A stretch of DNA of 64,000 nt. It comes from Isoetes taiwanensis. Taxonomy: Eukaryota; Streptophyta; Lycopodiopsida; Isoetales; Isoetaceae. Location: positions 9,364,934 to 9,428,933 of the forward strand of contig JAJEKV010000022.1 in assembly GCA_021234155.1 (NCBI GenBank). Reading direction: 5' to 3'. Shown in pieces: positions 11,335 through 22,392 of this stretch. Position 1 is the stretch's first letter; each line of letters begins with the position of its first letter. The translations under genes and the position numbers were made by a program. Under the pieces are notes generated by a model. The model was not told where the DNA came from and searched no databases. It was given only the letters and a program-made list of their open reading frames with translations.

Positions 11335-11643
11335 ATGATGGGAGTTGCTGAATATGAAGATGAAGAATTCTCTCAACTCTCCAAATTTGAGCAAGAAAGT
11401 ACATTCAAGCAGCTAAGAAGGGAAATGGTTCATGCAAAAGCTATAAAGAGGATGCTCAATAACAGAGAGGTATGGAGGTTTAATAATCTCAAACCGTACT
11501 TTGAGAACCTGTTTCATAAATGGCAGCAGAAGAGGCAAGCCCATGTCCTACTGCTACTTGACTTCACCAATTATACACCAGCGGACTTGGACACAATGCT
11601 GAGGATGTTTGGCAAGAATGACATCCCAGACTTCACCCTATAG
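11335..11643 (+). CDS. Hypothetical ORF at the LINE 3' end
   Basis: About 102 codons starting MMGVAEYEDEEFSQ, acidic then basic (KRMLNNREVWRF), ending DIPDFTL. It starts 20 bp after the LINE frame ends. I do not recognise it. It could be 3' LINE sequence, a host exon next to the insertion, or chance. Confidence 0.3.
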   Translation: MMGVAEYEDEEFSQLSKFEQESTFKQLRREMVHAKAIKRMLNNREVWRFNNLKPYFENLFHKWQQKRQAHVLLLLDFTNYTPADLDTMLRMFGKNDIPDFTL

Positions 11644-13327
11644 GATGTGCTTGATGTGGTTTAGTAATTTGACAGTGAAGTCCTGCATAATCAAAACATA
11701 TATAATTGATAATGTCCGATAGGGACGTCCACGTGGCAACGAACTGTGCATCCTAAAGTATAACGCATGTTTTTCCCGGACTTTTTTCCATAAAGAGAAA
11801 ACTAAAAAATACTTGGGCGGCAGCTGGGCGCCTGATAGCCTTGCAGCTGCTCTGGCAGCCTGCCTTGAGCCCCAGCTTGGAGCAGGAGGTTCTTTCCTTA
11901 TCCCTTCCCTTTTACTTTTATGTGTCCCTTTGAAGACCGCGAGAACAAGAGCCCCAGAGCCGGTCTGTGGGTTTGCATGAAAATTGTGGGAGATTTGGAA
12001 GTATTTTGTAACTAGAGCGGTAAAATCTGGCAGCAAAACTCCAGCAATGGTCTCCCAGCATCAGAATGAGGTGTTTAGGCAAGATCCAGAATCAGAAGTA
12101 AATTAGGTAGTGCAGCGGGCAAAATTACACCGGGGAGTTTAAGGCAGCTTCAAAGTGAAGATAGAAACAACTGTAAGATTTGAATAGTATCTTCAGCAAA
12201 CCAAGCATCCACAGGAGCAAACCGACAGCACTAGTCCTATTCTCCTGCTCTAATTTCTAGAATCCCCCTGACTCAAGCTTGCTGCAAATCCAACCTGTAT
12301 TGGGTCGCCACAATTCTGCCTTGGCCGATCCGGCCAGTCCTCTGCAATCTGAAAGCCTCTCCAATCCTATCTTGACCAATTCCGGCCTATGTGCCCAATT
12401 CCGTTGAGATGCTGTGCACTCCTCTTTGATTCGGCTCTTCTACCTCGCTCCTAAGGCCTCGTCTCTCCTGTTCCGATTCTACTCTTTTTGCTTTCGTTTT
12501 GCTTTCTTGATCCACCGACCTCTTTCCAGCTCATGTATTTTCTCTTTCAATATGGTGGTGTATTAGAAGCCCTAATTCACTAAGATATCTATTTTGCATT
12601 GCTAGTGCTCAAGAACAAGCTCCAATAAACAACGGCTTTGTAATTCTCGTGGCATTAAACACTGAATTTGATGAAAGTTTTAGTTGCTTGAACCACATGC
12701 ATGGTTGATCTCTCAAAAGAGGAAGCAAATGCAAGCTCATCATCGATCATAGAGCTAATAGAATCCTGCTCATTTTTTTTCCATTTTCTTGCAGAGATTA
12801 ATGCAAGATGAATTTGCAGAGATATTATCATCACCAAGGATGATAATACCCCCAATGTTTTGTGTTCTCTTATAAACAATTTGAGATTGATCTATTTGAA
12901 GGTTGTCTTTATCTTCATGATTTCAAGTCCAAAACAGTGATTTGTCTTAGGTATCCATTTCGGTTTTTTTAGAGTTGTATTTAAACCATAGACTAGACAA
13001 AGATAGAAATGGAATAAAATCCCATTTGACTCAATGTTATGTAATGTATTTGGGCCTCTTGAAAATTGTATAATTCTATTGGTCATTTTTCAGATATAAT
13101 TTAATCTTCTATAATAAAATGCAAGAAAACATTTATATTGGTCTATGTGCTCTAAATTACATTTCCACTTTGTGCAACATTAACAAACCCGAGGAAACAA
13201 TACAAACCTTGCAACAAACTATTTTGAGCTGAATAAATCCGTTTAACAAAAATTCGTTACTAAACAAGTATTTCGCTACTAAACCATGAACATTAAGAAT
13301 AGGTCCAATCACACGAGTATGGAACCA
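11644..13327. other. No supported gene
   Basis: Mixed sequence. The frames on the minus strand (11638-12036, 12655-12879, 12892-13086) show no recognised motif. 12250-12500 is C/T-rich. Confidence 0.4.
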
Positions 13328-13370
13328 AAGAAATGTTCGCGGCGGCCTTGGCCGCCGCGATAAATTTCTT
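13328..13370. repeat. GC-rich palindrome
   Basis: TCGCGGCGGCC at 13337-13347 and its exact complement GGCCGCCGCGA at 13350-13360 are separated by TT. The flanks AAGAAAT and ATTTCTT also pair. In the related sequence at 514-543 only the left arm is present, so the right arm is an addition here or a loss there. Confidence 0.7.
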
Positions 13371-13679
13371 GTAATCATTACAGGGATAATATCTTGGTTA
13401 TCGACAATTTTCATATCTGAAAACTTCATCTCGGTTTTATTCTCCTTTTCTGATATCTAAGTTTTGCTATAAGACTATAAGGATCTAGCTACTATAGCAG
13501 TTCCTATATTACTGAATTTTCTGATTTTCTTTGCTTTTATAAGCAAAGGTACTTATAAAAAACACCTTGCCCTCAAAAAAAAAAAACTAGCAGAAGGGCA
13601 GGGTTGAGGCAAAGGAAAGATTTATAAAATATTAATGTGTGCTAGTATGTTCACAGAAGGTATTTTACTTTAGAAATTC

Positions 13680-13915
13680 AATGCAAAGCTGTGAATTTTT
13701 GTGCCTCTTGATTGCGGCACGTTTTCAACCGGGGAAAAAAAAATGGTAAATAATAGAGATGCTCAATAATTATCCAATTTTTATGAGTAAAACAAAGAAG
13801 AGCAAAATTATGTTTTCAAATGTGTTGTGCTTTGATGGCGTAACACCATAGAAATTCAGTGCAAAGTTGTGAATTATTTACCTGTTGATTGCGGCACGTT
13901 TTGAACCGGCTACAT
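13680..13915. repeat. Two-copy tandem repeat over the CSL4-like tail
   Basis: GATTGCGGCACGTTTT and its flanks (CAAAGCTGTGAATTTTTGTG versus CAAAGTTGTGAATTATTTAC) occur at about 13683-13735 and 13858-13910, about 175 bp apart. Confidence 0.6.
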
Positions 13916-14832
13916 TTGCAGCGTCTTGTTCGGCTGGAACTTTTCCATTACAGCATGGATGCCCACGCAAATAATGTATGCACATGCCATATGAGGCTGC
14001 ACTTTAGCTATCTGGAAGTTGATTATAAATTAAAAGCCATTTTCCTTAGAGGAGGAAAACATTACCAAATACATATAAAAACACTGCCGGAATATAAAGA
14101 GAAATGGCTATTGTCGTACATAGCACATCTTCATGTCTATTTAATTGCATGCACATATATTCAATGCCCTGATAGACAAAAATGCTTTACTCTTTTCATG
14201 ATGCATTAACAGTCTATTCTAAATGCAGGATGGGCTAAACCTTTGCAGTATGATGGCACCAAGCTTTGGAACGGCTCCTTGTTCCTTCTCTCTTCTTATT
14301 TCAACAACGGGCCTCTGAATCAGAAACACATTTTAAGTGCAATTTAATAAAACATAATGATATTGTCATCATTCTACCTTAAACCTACCAATAAGTTCTG
14401 AATGGTATTTGTAAAACAAATCATCCAAGGACTGAGTCATGTTTAGTGTGGCTCTGAATAATAACTATAAGATGTGTATCCATAGTTATCACAGAACTTG
14501 TGTATTACCAGCACCAACCAATTGAAATGATCCATCCCCACTATAAAAGCATCCACGATGTTCTATCGCGCACTTATCTACGAACTGAGAAAGCATGGGA
14601 TTTCAAGAAAAACCTAAATTTGTATCCTTTCTAAGTTCTTTTAGCATAGAAAGGTTACGATAAAAAGCACACTTACTTGATCCACTGCATCTATGGGAGG
14701 CGTGATAAAGCGTTTTACGCCAACAACCGATGCATACAACTTCGATTGTGAGCAGTATGTTCCCTTCCCAGCAATGTAGTCAGAGACGTCGCCTAAGAGC
14801 TCACCCGGTGTGCAGTACACCACATCGTCCAT
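13882..14832 (-). pseudogene. Exosome subunit CSL4-like gene, partial and probably decayed
   Basis: CSL4 is a cap subunit of the RNA exosome. Exon 1 (14832-14677, 52 codons) reads MDDVVYCTPGELLGDV with the family's G-K-G-T-Y and KLYASVVGVKR, and ends DAVDQ at a good donor (GTAAGT). Exon 2 (14314-14241) continues RPVVEIRREKEQGAVPKLG, joining in phase 0 exactly as in CSL4 N-terminal domains. A third segment (about 14011-13910) reads IAKVQPHMACAYIICVGIHA, the expected S1-domain start, but it does not join exon 2 in frame with canonical sites and runs into TAG. The rest of the S1 domain is missing. A duplicated tail lies at 13683-13735. The N-terminal half could still be expressed. Confidence 0.65.
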
Positions 14833-15010
14833 AGTTTCTTCAGTTCATCCATAAACCCTAGGGCTTTCCATTACAGACTCAGGCAAGCAGAAGCAGAGGA
14901 GGGAATCGGGATGGTCGGAGAAGAGGAGAAGTGATTTTCAAGGACTTTCTAATTTTCATGGCCGTCCGATGCAAAATTAAGAAATCTAATGGTTGAGATT
15001 AAAAACAGCT

Positions 15011-15030
15011 GACGTGGCACGACACGTGGC
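15011..15030. promoter_or_regulatory. Tandem G-box/ABRE-like motif upstream of the CSL4-like gene
   Basis: GACGTGGCACGACACGTGGC contains two ACGTGGC cores, the class of site bound by plant bZIP factors. It lies about 180 bp upstream of the CSL4-like ATG on the minus strand. The identical 20-mer occurs at 17697-17716. Confidence 0.5.
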
Positions 15031-15035
15031 ATAGC

Positions 15036-15750
15036 TACACATTATCAAATATAAACTAACAATTATAATCACCGCTACTAAAATTCAAAAGAAACCGAAA
15101 GAAAACCGGAAAATGGATAGAACATTGCTGTTCGTGTTCTTCCTTGTAGTAGCTATGTGTTATGTGCGGCACAAAACGATGACGCTCTCTTGAGCTTCAA
15201 AAATCGAGTAGGTTGAAATGCAAAGAATAGCAGTTTAATGTGCAAATGGAAAGGAATCACTTGTTATTCCGTCTCTAGATGGATCCAGACCATATTTCTT
15301 TGTTTTGATGATCAATTTTATTGCCCAGTTCAATTTTATGGAGCACTTAGAGGTGAATTATTTGAAAGTAATCTTCCACCCTCTTTTCATTCTCATTTAT
15401 TCTCTATTATTTTTCCACACTTCTTTGAAAATGATTGTTGATTTGCAAATGTCTCATTTAAAAATTAATTTGTGAAGAACTGTGGGCCCAAATTCTTCCT
15501 CATGCTAGAACAATTTTACGAGCTATCGCATTAAATTTTATAAATTTTTATCATAAGTAGCTTCAAGCTACACCATCATCAGATTCAATCTTCAATGATG
15601 CTCCCTTTTTTTTAAAGAGCAAGTAAAATGTTGCATTTGTACATCTTTGTTTCAAAATTACAATAGAATGAATCTCCAACCTGCCTCTTGAATGAATAGT
15701 TTTAAGAATTTTTCTTCATCTTTAGCGCTTATGGATTTTGAGGAGGAGCT
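15036..15750. other. No supported gene
   Basis: AT-rich spacer between the two minus-strand gene remnants. The frame at 15238-15441 is unremarkable. Confidence 0.4.
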
Positions 15751-15754
15751 TTGC

Positions 15755-17045
15755 CTAGGCAAAGACATAAAGAGAGGATCTTCTTTCCACCCCGTTATTA
15801 CTGACTTTAGCACCTTTTCTTACACCCCTCATGAACTTTCCTTTGATTAGTTTGGATGTTATCTCTACTTTCCCTTTATCCCGCAAATCGAATTTTGTCA
15901 TCAGATTATCATTATATATGATAACACAACAATTATAGGAAACCATCCCGATTGACATCTCAAAAACAGTTCAAATGCTTTTCTTATACCCGATGTCCGT
16001 GATTTTTTTATTTTCACTATGCCATAATTCCCGGACCTTGTCCAATGATGATGGTGAAGCCATAACCTTTTGTCGGTGTCCAAGCCTTCCAAAGAAAATC
16101 TCATGATAGACGCCAGATTTTGGTAGTGGCGTATTTGCAATTGCACCGCTTGTTAATTGCTGAAAAATAATTTTGTTGTTCTTAAGAATATCCGAAAGTG
16201 ACCTCCACAATGGACATCCCCTACTTGAGATAAAAACTTATAAAGTAAAAAATACTTCCATCTATTGGATGGCAAAAAGGAAAGCTGGCTACCTCCGAGA
16301 ATAAGAACATCACGACTAGGCATGGTCTTTTTCCAATTTAGCAGCACTTCAATCATCTAGACCTGTTCTTGAATATGCGCCTGCACCAATGGCCTTGAAA
16401 TCCTCTAGGCGGCTTACTTTCTTGCTGCCACGTTGGTTATATGTGGTTGAAGAAACACTAGTGGTGCAGGAGAACACAGTGAGCGTAACATTTGTTTCAT
16501 CAAAAAGCCCTCCAAGCATGAGGGCCTTATGTATATCTTCCCATTGCTGGCTACCCAAATATGGCTTACTATCATCCTTCAGGCGATGGAATGTTCTTGA
16601 GCCACGAATATCAAGAAATATCATGCCTACCCCTCCTATCACATGGAAATGATAGTCCTGAGATATGCCAAAAGAGATATAAGACATTATACACTTACAG
16701 AATTCTATTCTATTCCAATTTCAGCTAGATAATTATCATTTCAGTCTGTGAAGTTCTTATGAAATCCATTCTCACCTTCTTTATGCTGGCTAGATTCTTG
16801 AAATCTATGTCCTCGTGAAGTTGTCGCTGATATTCCAAGTATACCTCCCAAGCACATCGTGCAATGAAGAAGTTAACACATTCAAAATCCCAGTCATCAC
16901 ATATATCACCCCAATTGTCTCTGATCTCATGATCATCATATATCATGACGTTTGGACAATTGGCAAGACATTTTGCAGTTGGAGGATGTTGGTGGAAAGA
17001 GAAGGCGTTGTGAGGGCAAGATACCAAGCATTCCTGGAATTCCAC
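15755..17045 (-). pseudogene. PhoD-like metallophosphatase, several frameshifts
   Basis: PhoD-family calcineurin-fold phosphoesterases hydrolyse phosphate mono- or diesters with metal ions. One exon (17045-16776) carries NVMIYDDHEIRDNWGD, the metal-binding signature. The next (16657-16418) reads YHFHVIGGVGMIFLDIRGSR. The next (16356-16293) leads to LILGG, and the next (from 16220) to GDVHCGGH, another metal site. Junctions are GT-AG with matching phases. After GGH the frame must shift near 16193-16200 to read ILKNNKIIFQQLTSGAIAN. It shifts again near 16025-16040 (NYGIVKI) and near 15970. Three shifts point to a pseudogene, though assembly error is possible for any one. The 5' exons are not secure; a 21-bp exon with ATG at 17448 and donor GTAAGA is a candidate. 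Confidence 0.72.
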
Positions 17046-17696
17046 ATTCTAGGGCAAACTAACCTGAGCTCGATGGTTATCCCTTGCCCATTATGTTAAC
17101 AATATTATGCAGTATTCATACTATTTCCCCTCCTCTTTTTTCTTTCCAAACAAAAAGCACAACTGTTGGTGGTACTGTAGAATAATATTACATACAGTTG
17201 CATGAGCACCTGCAAAAGAAATGCCTTAGTTATCGTGATAGGCCTACAGGACTAGCTTAAAAGGTAGAAACTTTAGCAGGTAACATGTCATTTTATGCAC
17301 AAATCGAAGGCAAGAACAACATCATTCTGCAAACAAAAACCAAGTGCAAACAAAACCCTTAAGCCTTACCTTGTATCGTTTACCTCAGAGGCGAAATTGT
17401 GCAAACGAAGTCATCCATTCATCTTACTGTTGGTGGTACTGCAGACATGGATGAACTCTCACTTCGGGCTCTTCGGTTAGGAGGCCCCTGGCTTTTGCTC
17501 CCTTGTTTTTCCTTTTTCAAGCACAATCCCCCAAATTAGAGCAGATCAAACCAGCTCCGCCATTCTTATGCGTCAAAGGAACGGGACTACCCACATCAAC
17601 AAGCAGGGGATTTCTGAAGTTTTTCTGAGGTTTTCTAATTTCCCTGGCCGTAGGATTCGAAATTACAGAATCGGACGGCTCAAATTGATTTTGGGT

Positions 17697-17716
17697 GACG
17701 TGGCACGACACGTGGC
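17697..17716. promoter_or_regulatory. Second identical G-box/ABRE-like 20-mer
   Basis: Same GACGTGGCACGACACGTGGC as at 15011, with a related flank (TTTTCTAATTT...GGCCGT) on its left. Its position suits a promoter of the PhoD-like gene, about 250 bp above the candidate first exon at 17448. Alternatively both copies belong to a dispersed repeat. Confidence 0.45.
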
Positions 17717-17795
17717 ATAGCTAGAATTGCAGCCTTTTGTGCAGGGGGGGTTAGGCAACCCTGCTAAAAATTCCCAAAGTTAGAACATTTTGGAA

Positions 17796-18100
17796 CTGAG
17801 ATTTTTCAAGCATGACATTTAGAATTTTTATAAAGACGATTCTTAGGATCCAAATTTTCATCTAAAAATCATGTCCACTGTGTAGCCCACATGCTTAGAT
17901 TGGAGCTTGGCAAAACCCTATGAGCTTGCACACAAGCAAGAATGATCTGAAAAGATCACTAATATCCAGGCATGGCAAGACTCTCATTTGAATATCCGGA
18001 GGAAGCAAGTTCCACTATGAAAAACAACATATCTCTGATTTGCTGTTGCGTTCTGAGGGAGACCTTGAACATTTCTTCATTCTTTTGCTTTCCATAAGAC
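17796..18100 (-). pseudogene. F-box-like fragment, copy 2
   Basis: Aligns with 7611-7915 over about 300 bp (GATTTTTCAAG, GAGCTTGCACACAAGCAAG, CATTTCTTCATTCTTTTGCT) with substitutions and small deletions that break the frame. An A-rich stretch (18108-18150) follows on the plus strand. Confidence 0.55.
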
Positions 18101-19280
18101 CACCCCCAAAAAAAAAAAAATAAATAAATAAAAAAATAAAAAAATAACTAGCAAAAAAAATAGCTTGGGCTTGGCTAATGCAAAATCCAACATATATGCA
18201 GGAATCAACAATACATTTTCTTTTTCGATCTCCAGGCCATGCCTTTTATTCTAGCAATTGCTTCGAAGCTACAGAAAAAAGAAAAACCTTTTCAAGCAAC
18301 TGCTAATAATACCACCAGGATGCTAGGGGTACTTACTATGGATGGTGGATACTACGGGAGATACAAGAGACCATTTCTTCCAATTGCCAAGTCACCATCC
18401 ATTGTGGCAAAGTGGAATCTTTTGAATCAAATTACCCTCCAGATAATCAACGAAGGGCAAGAGAGGGAAAATGGCTTAAAAGAAGTAAATTCAACAAAAA
18501 TCCTTTTACTGTATGTCACTTTGCCAATTGGGTACCTTTTACATCATCTTGCACCGATTACCTCACACAAGTCAATTATCAAAGGTGGTTATACCAAATG
18601 AGATAAATATCTGCAGAACCATAATCATTGGAGAAGAATACATCATTGACGACCTCTAAATACAATCAGCCAATGACTACAGCATCTCAAGATGCATTTT
18701 ATATAATACAGAAATGTTGCAGCAGCATATATATGGATGATTCTTGTAAAAATGCAGACACGCAGCAGCAATGACACGCAGCAGCCAGCCAAACAACTCT
18801 GTTTGCTTTGGCAGCAGCAAGGAAGGAAAGAGCAAAATCCTGAAGAGTTATGCAGATAAATTAGGCGATGTTAAATACTATACATGACACCATGCTTCAA
18901 ATTCACCACCTGCAGATGTTCTCATTCTGACGCCAGTATGAGTATCAAATTCCATTAAGAATGCGTATCATACTCTCTAAATTTGCTACAGAATTGCCCG
19001 CTTGCAAAACCGAAGCCTATTTGAATATGCTTGTTCTGATAAATCAAACTGAAATGCAATAAACCTTTTATTTGTCAAATCTTAGCAGTTATTACAAATC
19101 TTAGAGATCAAAAGCATGAATTCTTTATAGATCCTCTCCATGGAGTATTTGGTTATGTTACAGAATTTTGTATAATTTTTCAAAGAATAAGGAAATGAAA
19201 TGAATTTTGTCAACATCCCCAATAGGGCACCTTAACTGAGAGCTGACACAATCTTATGTACAAATCTCTGGCTGATGCTT
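18101..19280. other. No supported gene; 3' flank of PUX2
   Basis: A/T-rich at 18108-18150. Two overlapping plus-strand frames at 18239-18606 show no known domain. The part nearest 19281 is probably the PUX2 3' UTR. Confidence 0.4.
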
Positions 19281-21294
19281 TCAGGTCAAAAATGCATTCG
19301 CTGAAAATGGTTCTAGCATTGAAAGATAGTTTGAACGAAGACCTTGATAATCATTGCCGTTTGACTTGAACTTAAGAAATGCAGCAGGTACAAGTTCCAT
19401 CTCCTCCAGAGTGGAATTAGCAAATGGCAGTATTCGAGTCTTTGATGCAGGAAGCACAAGTTCAAATTCCATTGCACATTTAAGTGCTGCCTCCACAAAC
19501 TGTAAAAAGTGCGATTAACTATCAGAACATGCGCACATTTCAATTAACTGCATATAATGTGTAGCAACATAAAGTAAGCAAATAAGACAGGATTTGCAAC
19601 TGTGCCTTTACAGACTGACACAAGTGAACAAGAGCTGGTGGTTTCTGCCCTAGTTTTAACTTTCCATATGCTTCAAACAAGTTCTAACTTAAGCACTGAA
19701 ATATTTGTCAAGCGCTGATTCCGTGTGCATGTTTAGATCAAGGACCAGACTAAAGATAGTTTCACGTATTAGAAAAAAAAAGGAATAGCATAAACTTGCC
19801 TCATATAGCTTCCTGATGTTTTCCCTTGGGAGAAACGTGCCCTGTAGAATAATACCATCTGGAAATTGGACACGAATAACACAGAATTTATACTTGCGGC
19901 GAGCTGCAGCCAGCTGTTTCTCTCTGAAGGATTTTGGAATTAAAAGTTCTGAGTCTTCAAGCTTTTTCTTCCTTGTGGCTGCCTCCAACTTCAGCTCCGC
20001 CATTGAGAGGTTGTAAAATGTATCTGGAAGTTGTATTTGACCTGGATTACTATCAGATGATGGAGAGAATACACGGAGCTGAAATAACCAACATAGAAAT
20101 TTATAAGTAACCAACATGAAGATGGATAACGCATGTAAAATTAAACCAGAAATACCAAGATTCATTATCTTGAGAAATTATATGTCTCCTTAAATGGTAA
20201 AATGCTGACCTGACGATCAACATTTTCTGGAATGGTTTCTGGGGTTCTGTCATCATTATGCGGTGCTGCAGAGCCTGTGACAGAAACAGCATTAACTGAG
20301 GCTGATACATATGATTCCATCAACGCAACAGCTTCGTTCAGGAGTTCTATATGTTCTGTTGAGGGCTCAGCCATTACACCCCAGGATTCATCACCTTCAA
20401 ACTGAAAAGTGAACCCAAGATACTGCATAAAATCTAGGCCCCCTAGTGCAGTTCCAATAGTCTCTTTAATCTTTGGATTTGCCATTCTGATCCTCCTGAA
20501 CTTTTCGGCAACTGGTTCTTTGATAATGTTCTTCAAAAGACGTAAAATCACCTCAATAGTAGCACTTGAAGGACCTCCAGAAAGAAAAGCTGCCAACTCG
20601 GTATGCAAGTCCTGTGCTGAAGGGGCAGATTCCTGGTGGGTTATAGAACTATTCAAAACAGGAAAGTCACTGGAAACAGGAGATTTATTCGAAACAGGAT
20701 CGTGTAGTCTCTCCTGTTTTTCAGTCTGCTGATATGCATCTGCCTTATCAATATGCATTTCTGAGCTAGTTGGAGGCACCTTGCATGTTTCTGGACCTGA
20801 TGGCTTGGTCTCAGCTGGGGATGATATTTTCCATGCTTCATTTTGCTTCCTTGAAAAAATAGAGCTATCCTCCTGACAAGAGATGCTGCAGGTCCTTCCG
20901 TTTGTCTAGCAGGACGGTCTAAGTTCTTACCTAAATTATTAGCAACTACTGCAGAAAACGCATCAGAAACAGGAGCAAGAACTGACCCAGAAGTTGTAGA
21001 AGAAGGTAAGGGGGCTGTGCTAGGACGGCGGTCGGAGTTGTTGGCCTTCACAGGCTTAGCAGGTGGTTTACTCGCCTTTTCTTTTCCCCATTTTTCTTGC
21101 TGCAATCTTCTCCAATCCTCTTGTTGTTGGGCTGCTACTGCCGGACCAGAAACCCTAGCAGGCCGCGAGCCTTCCGAAGGATCTGTAGAGCTGGTACCCA
21201 ATATTTGGCCATGTCCCTTGAATTTGCGAGTGGAGCCGAATGGGTTGCTCATTTTCTTCATCAATCCCTTTGCTTTGTCCTTGAAATCGTCCAT
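19281..21294 (-). CDS. PUX2: PUX2-like PUB and UBX domain protein (CDC48/p97 adaptor)
   Basis: Plant PUX proteins bind the AAA ATPase CDC48; PUX2 links it to membrane SNAREs. The start [14 protein letters not shown] (21294) matches the family, which favours it over the ATG six codons upstream. The PUB domain lies in the long exon ([26 protein letters not shown]), ending at donor CAG/GTCAGC (exon end 20210). Exon 20078-19800 carries [18 protein letters not shown] and the UBX start [14 protein letters not shown]. The last exon (19499-19281) carries [14 protein letters not shown] to the stop. The intron 19799-19500 begins GCAAGT, a GC-AG intron. Between about 20880 and 20930 the frame changes with no splice sites that restore phase, so there is an indel or assembly error. 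The C2H2 finger usual in PUX2 was not found. Confidence 0.88.
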
Positions 21295-21490
21295 GGCTTT
21301 TTGATGCAGCAAATCCCCTCTTATAGACTAAATCATCATCTGTTCTTGATCCACGCTACGATTATATGCAGGCATGAAGGCATCTAGGCTCCATGCTTTA
21401 AGGATCTAAGAAGCTTCCTCTCGCAGGAACGCGCTCCAGAGCAAGACTCTTAATTACAGTTGTTTTGGATAATGCCCGAGATTAATCGCC

Positions 21491-22392
21491 TCTTATTTAA
21501 CAACCACGTCATGTTTGAACCAGCATGAAATAAAAAAAACTCCGTGTATTTTTTCTCTCAATGTGGCTTTAACATGACACTCACTAAAAAATGACAACCT
21601 CGTGTTTTTTTTTTTTTTTTTTTTTTTAAATTTACCAAAATAACCTTAATTGGTGACTTAATTCCCAAAATGCCCTTCGTATTTATGAAATTCCCAAATG
21701 CCCTTAATTCTTGAGTATCTTCCCAAATAGCCCCTTGTAATTTAAAAATCACCAAAAGCTAGAGATAAGCCTATCATTCTAGTACTAGAAATGATCGAAG
21801 ACAACTAACTTAATGCTTTTATAAAAATCATATTGAAGGAGAAGCTTCGTGGGCATCTTGTGGAGAAGCTACTTTACCCATCAAGGTTACTTGTGGAGCT
21901 AATTTTGCTTTTTATATACTGTCCGTATCTATCCTTCAAATATTGAACTTCTTGAAAATAATGAATTGCTACCTTCTGCAACATGGCATCCTCCTGGCAG
22001 ACCTAAAAGCAAACGGGATAAGACAGAAGACATGGATAGAGAAAAGATTGTGTACAAGTGCACACGTGTGGTAATGTCAGGCATAATGAAGGCAGTTGCA
22101 GAAATTCTATTTGACATTTTTGTTGCATATTTTTGTCATAATTATTTTTCAAATTATTGTCATCTGTAAGAAACACTTCCTCTTAGAAAATGATCCTCTA
22201 TTGTAATTACGTGCTTTTTGGTGATTTTTAAAATACAAAGGGCTATTTGGGAAAATACTTAAGAATTAAGGGTATTTTGGGAATTTCAAAAAATACAAAG
22301 GGCATTTTGGGAATTAAAGTCAACAATTAAGGTTATTTTGGTAAATTTCCCTTTTTTTTTCAAACATGACCATGGTTGGTTGTTAAATAAGA
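21491..22392. mobile_element. Mutator-like (MULE) deletion derivative with long TIRs
   Basis: Left arm 21491-21768 and right arm 22196-22392 are inverted repeats over about 190 bp (outer TCTTATTTAACAACCA, inner TTTACCAAAATAACCTTAAT and CCCAAAATGCCCTT). The left arm has an extra 85-90 bp including a T run at 21606. The interior keeps the end of a MULE transposase: HPPGRPKSKR near 21985, then KCTR and, after a one-base shift, CGNVRHNEGSC, together a C-x2-C-x4-H-x4-C zinc knuckle. Long TIRs plus this motif identify the superfamily. No clear 9-bp target duplication was seen. Confidence 0.82.
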
